From the NCBI GenBank assembly GCA_902771725.1, contig CACXXT010000001.1, positions 1-64,000 on the forward strand: DNA of 64,000 nt, written 5' to 3'. The DNA comes from an uncultured Bacteroidales bacterium (GTDB lineage Bacteria > Bacteroidota > Bacteroidia > Bacteroidales > Bacteroidaceae). Below are positions 61,477 through 64,000 of the stretch, piece by piece (positions within the stretch are counted from its first letter, which is position 1; every line of letters begins with the position of its first letter). A program made the translations under genes and the position numbers. The notes under the pieces were generated by a model. The model was not told the origin of the DNA. It did not search any database and saw only the letters and a program-made list of their open reading frames with translations.

Positions 61477-63528
61477 ATGCACCTCAGACCATCCGGCAAG
61501 ACACTCCTTGCCTTCGCTTTCTCCTTGCTGTCCTGCGCACCCGTGAGTGCCCAGCAGGAGTCTGTGCTCCAGAAAGTCAACCTCTATATCGGCACGGCCG
61601 ACGACTATGGGCAGATGGCACCTGGAGCCACGCTCCCCTACAGCCAGATTCAGGTGTGCCCAGACAGCAAACCGCGGCAGCATCCGGGTTACGACTTCGA
61701 GGTGCCTGCCATTTCTGGGTTCAGCATCAACCGCCTCTCCGGAGTGGGCGGTGGAGGTTGCGGCGGCAACGTCTCGCTCATGCCCGATGCCACAGGCGAT
61801 GATGTACGGCTGCTGAAACCTACGGAACAGGCATCGCCCGGCTGCTACAGCGTGCAGCTTAGCAACGGAGTGCATTTCTCGGCTACTGCCGACCGCCGCA
61901 TGGCTGTCGAGCGCTACTCCTTCCCAGACCCCGCTCAGGCAGTACTGCTCCTGAATCCCTGTTCTGCCTTCGACAAGCTCTTTGCAGCCTCCTTCGAGCA
62001 GAAAACACCCTCGATGGGACAGGGCTTTGCCGAATGCGCCAACACCTGCGGTCGCGGTCGCTATCACCTGCACTACCGCCTCCACACAAGCAGTCCTTTT
62101 GCGCTCGACACGCTTCCCGACGGGCGTCTCCGCCTCACGTTCCCAGAACTCACGGAGAAAGATGTGGAGGTGCGCATCGTCGTCTCCACCGGCATCGCCG
62201 GCGAGCTGGACAAGATACCCCCTCAGGCAGTATGGCAGACGGACTTCCAGACCATGGCTGAACGTGCCCGGCACGAGTGGGAGCGCCTGCTCTCGAGAGT
62301 GGAAGTGGAGGGGGGAACGGCAGATCAGCAAGTCCTCTTCTACACCTCCCTCTACAGGACTTTCCACAGCCCCTTCCAGGTGACAGACCGCTACATCCGC
62401 CACTACCTGGGCACCGACGGCAAACCTCATCAGTCCGCCAACGGAGAGTACTTCAGTTCCTGGTCGCTCTGGGACACCTATCGCACCAAGTTCCCCCTCA
62501 TCACCCTGCTCGATGCCGCCCGCTCGAAGGACATCATGCAGTCGCTGGCACAACTCTATATCACCGGCAAGAAGGACTGGAGCACCGACTACGAATGTGT
62601 GCCCACGGTTCGCACGGAACACGCAATCTCCACCCTGCTCGATGCCCTGCGCCAGGGCATCAGCATCCCCTCGCTCAGCGATGCCTACCCCGGCATGGTC
62701 AGGGAGGTGGAGCGCCTCAGCCTGAAGAGTCCGGACCAGTGTCTGGAGGCGAGTGCCGAATTCTGGGCGCTGGGTCAGCTGGCAGGCGAGCTGGGGCTGA
62801 AGGACGATGCCGCACGCTGGACCAGACGGGGTGAGGGCATCTTCGACAGCATCTGGCCACGCGAGTTCCAGCACATCGACGAGACCTACACCAAGATGAG
62901 GGGCAACGGCCTCTACCAGGGCACGCGCTGGCAGTATCGCTGGGGAGCGCCCATGTTCCTGCCGCGCATGATACAGATGGCCGGCAAGCAGGAACTCGCC
63001 GCGCAGCTGCTGACCTTCTTCCGCGAAGAACTTTACAATCAAGGTAATGAACCCGACATCCACGTGCCCTTCCTCTTCGGGCGGCTGGGAATGCCGGAAC
63101 AGACGGGTGACATCGTCCGCCGGCTGGCCACGGAGTCCATCACCCACCGCTATGGCGGCAACGATGCCTACCCCACGCCCTTCGCAGGCTGTGCCTTCGT
63201 GAACCAGCCACGCGGCTACTGCCCGGAGATGGACGAGGACGACGGTGCCATGAGTGCCTGGTACGTCTTTGCCTCCATAGGGATGTACCCGCTGGTCGTA
63301 GGCGAAGCCGTCTACGAGCTCTTCCCGCCGCTCTTCGACCGGGTGACGCTCCATCTGGGAGATGACGGCCAGACGAAGGTCGTCGTCCGATGCGAAGGCA
63401 ACAGAAGCCCGCTTTCAGGCAATAGCAAGCGCGTGCGCAAGGTCACCTGGAACGGCAGGCGGCTGCGCAGCTATCAGATTGCAGTCAGCGAAATCAAGCA
63501 GGGCGGCGAACTCGTGTTCCACTTCTGA
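61477..63528 (+). CDS. GH92 family alpha-mannosidase, secreted
   Basis: 683 residues from the ATG at 61477 (signal peptide KTLLAFAFSLLSCAPVSAQQ); the frame is open upstream only because it overlaps xseA. GH92 features: VNLYIGTADDYGQMAPGATL, YDFEVPAISGFSINRLSGVG, FSSWSLWDTYRTKFPLITLL and the catalytic acid region YCPEMDEDDGAMSAWYVFAS with IGMYPLVVGEAVYEL. Exo-acting Ca2+-dependent mannosidase, likely on host or yeast glycans; linkage not readable from sequence. Slightly shorter than many GH92 enzymes. Confidence 0.92.
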   Translation: MHLRPSGKTLLAFAFSLLSCAPVSAQQESVLQKVNLYIGTADDYGQMAPGATLPYSQIQVCPDSKPRQHPGYDFEVPAISGFSINRLSGVGGGGCGGNVSLMPDATGDDVRLLKPTEQASPGCYSVQLSNGVHFSATADRRMAVERYSFPDPAQAVLLLNPCSAFDKLFAASFEQKTPSMGQGFAECANTCGRGRYHLHYRLHTSSPFALDTLPDGRLRLTFPELTEKDVEVRIVVSTGIAGELDKIPPQAVWQTDFQTMAERARHEWERLLSRVEVEGGTADQQVLFYTSLYRTFHSPFQVTDRYIRHYLGTDGKPHQSANGEYFSSWSLWDTYRTKFPLITLLDAARSKDIMQSLAQLYITGKKDWSTDYECVPTVRTEHAISTLLDALRQGISIPSLSDAYPGMVREVERLSLKSPDQCLEASAEFWALGQLAGELGLKDDAARWTRRGEGIFDSIWPREFQHIDETYTKMRGNGLYQGTRWQYRWGAPMFLPRMIQMAGKQELAAQLLTFFREELYNQGNEPDIHVPFLFGRLGMPEQTGDIVRRLATESITHRYGGNDAYPTPFAGCAFVNQPRGYCPEMDEDDGAMSAWYVFASIGMYPLVVGEAVYELFPPLFDRVTLHLGDDGQTKVVVRCEGNRSPLSGNSKRVRKVTWNGRRLRSYQIAVSEIKQGGELVFHF

Positions 63529-63560
63529 GGCCAGCCTACGCTGTCCTCCCGGAGTACTCC

Positions 63561-64000
63561 TCACGCCAGGCTCCCCCGGTCGAAGTCATAGGGACGAAGG
63601 GTGCGGGCGCAGGCAGGGCAGATGCCCTTGATGAGGTAGCTGGCGGAGGTGGCTGTGTAGCCCTCGGGCAGAGCGACCTCGGGCACGGGAATCTCCTGCA
63701 GGCAGAATGTCCGATGGCACACCTCGCAATGGAAATGGGCGTGCTGGTCGTCGTCCGTCTCGTGGCTGTGGCTCTGGCAGAGTTCATAGTGCACGCCTTC
63801 GCTTCCGCCCTCGATGACATGCACCAGGTGCTGGTCGCGGAAGAGTGTCAGGACACGGAAGATGCTGGAGCGGTCCAGCGTCACCAGGCGCTCCTCCAGT
63901 TCTGCCAGCGACAGCGGCCGGCGGCTGTCGGCCAGGGCGCGAGCCACCAGCTGCCGGTTGGCGGTGGGTTTGATGCCATGGTGTTCGAAGAGTTCTTCGA
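63561..64000 (-). CDS. Fur-family transcriptional regulator (partial, N-terminus outside window)
   Basis: The frame reads out of the window as EELFEHHGIKPTANRQLVAR, ALADSRRPLSLAELEERL (winged helix), FRVLTLFRDQHLVHVIEGG, HAHFHCEVCHRTFCLQE and KGICPACARTLRP. The HxHFHC metal site and two CxxC pairs for structural zinc identify Fur/Zur/PerR; which metal is sensed is not clear. A GTG at 63947 is internal, since family homology (HGIKPTANR) extends upstream. Convergent with the GH92 gene. Confidence 0.9.
   Translation of the reverse strand, partial: EELFEHHGIKPTANRQLVARALADSRRPLSLAELEERLVTLDRSSIFRVLTLFRDQHLVHVIEGGSEGVHYELCQSHSHETDDDQHAHFHCEVCHRTFCLQEIPVPEVALPEGYTATSASYLIKGICPACARTLRPYDFDRGSLA

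Noticed and set aside
61291..63354. Minus-strand open frame (687 codons) opposite GH92
   Set aside because: Antisense shadow; GH92 catalytic motifs are on the plus strand.
1..64000. tRNA or rRNA genes
   Set aside because: No cloverleaf-type or rRNA-like sequence was noticed on either strand.

Overview
The window is chromosomal DNA of a Bacteroidales bacterium, most likely a Prevotellaceae-type gut or oral anaerobe. Support: promoters of the Bacteroidetes form TTTG-N19/20-TAnnTTTG, the porQ-cmk-ispH order, a type IX secretion lipoprotein (PorE-like), ExbB/ExbD/ExbD/TonB genes, DUF349, DUF3822, DUF3244 and GIN-domain proteins, methylmalonyl-CoA mutase as a mutA/mutB pair, and GH78/GH92 glycosidases. 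The genus is inference. No tRNA, rRNA or CRISPR was seen.

Layout. 1-5.3 kb (minus strand): a putative ribosomal-peptide (RiPP) locus with a secreted DUF3244-like protein, a C39-like/VKOR/thioredoxin fusion, a short LanC-like protein, a glycosyltransferase, a GG-leader Cys-containing precursor peptide and a TonB-receptor-like outer membrane protein cut by the window edge. A divergent TPR-membrane-HTH regulator (5.5-7.4 kb) faces it across four helically phased ATTTCAC repeats. 7.5-9.8 kb: ECF sigma factor, probable anti-sigma partner and two secreted proteins. 10-12.6 kb: GH78 rhamnosidase. 12.6-19.5 kb: a genomic junkyard with a large palindromic repeat, an IS982 remnant, a frameshifted Rpn-family nuclease, a serpin remnant, an RHS fragment joined to a copied Rpn 5' end, and unrecognised secreted proteins. 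19.5-32 kb: housekeeping genes (rsmD, DUF3822, helicase, AraC and Lrp regulators) and the ExbB/ExbD/TatD/polyprenyl synthetase/TonB block, then porQ-cmk-ispH. 33-47 kb: a second copy of the palindromic repeat, mutA/mutB, topB, porE-like, corA, DUF349, folA, thyA. 47-64 kb: rsmF-like, rsmA, a flippase-like protein, pepD, a giant alpha-2-macroglobulin, surE-lpxB-xseA, GH92, and a Fur-family gene cut by the right edge.

The main unusual themes are (i) the GG-peptide locus with disulfide-forming and LanC-like enzymes and its operator array; (ii) a tonB gene whose C-terminal domain is deleted so that the remnant reads into a polyprenyl synthetase; (iii) inverted G/C-rich palindromic doublets (REPIN-like) occupying the entire mutA-mutB gap, sitting in frame inside topB, and bracketing the start/signal-peptide region of an alpha-2-macroglobulin gene and possibly of porE; (iv) iterated short 'word' repeats that fill operon spacers and also appear in frame inside GH78 and TatD; (v) a 98-bp promoter-plus-start module shared by the Rpn pseudogene and the RHS fragment; and (vi) two copies of a ~380-bp repeat ending in a ~210-bp long hairpin.

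All assignments come from reading translated sequence and motifs by eye; no database search was run.
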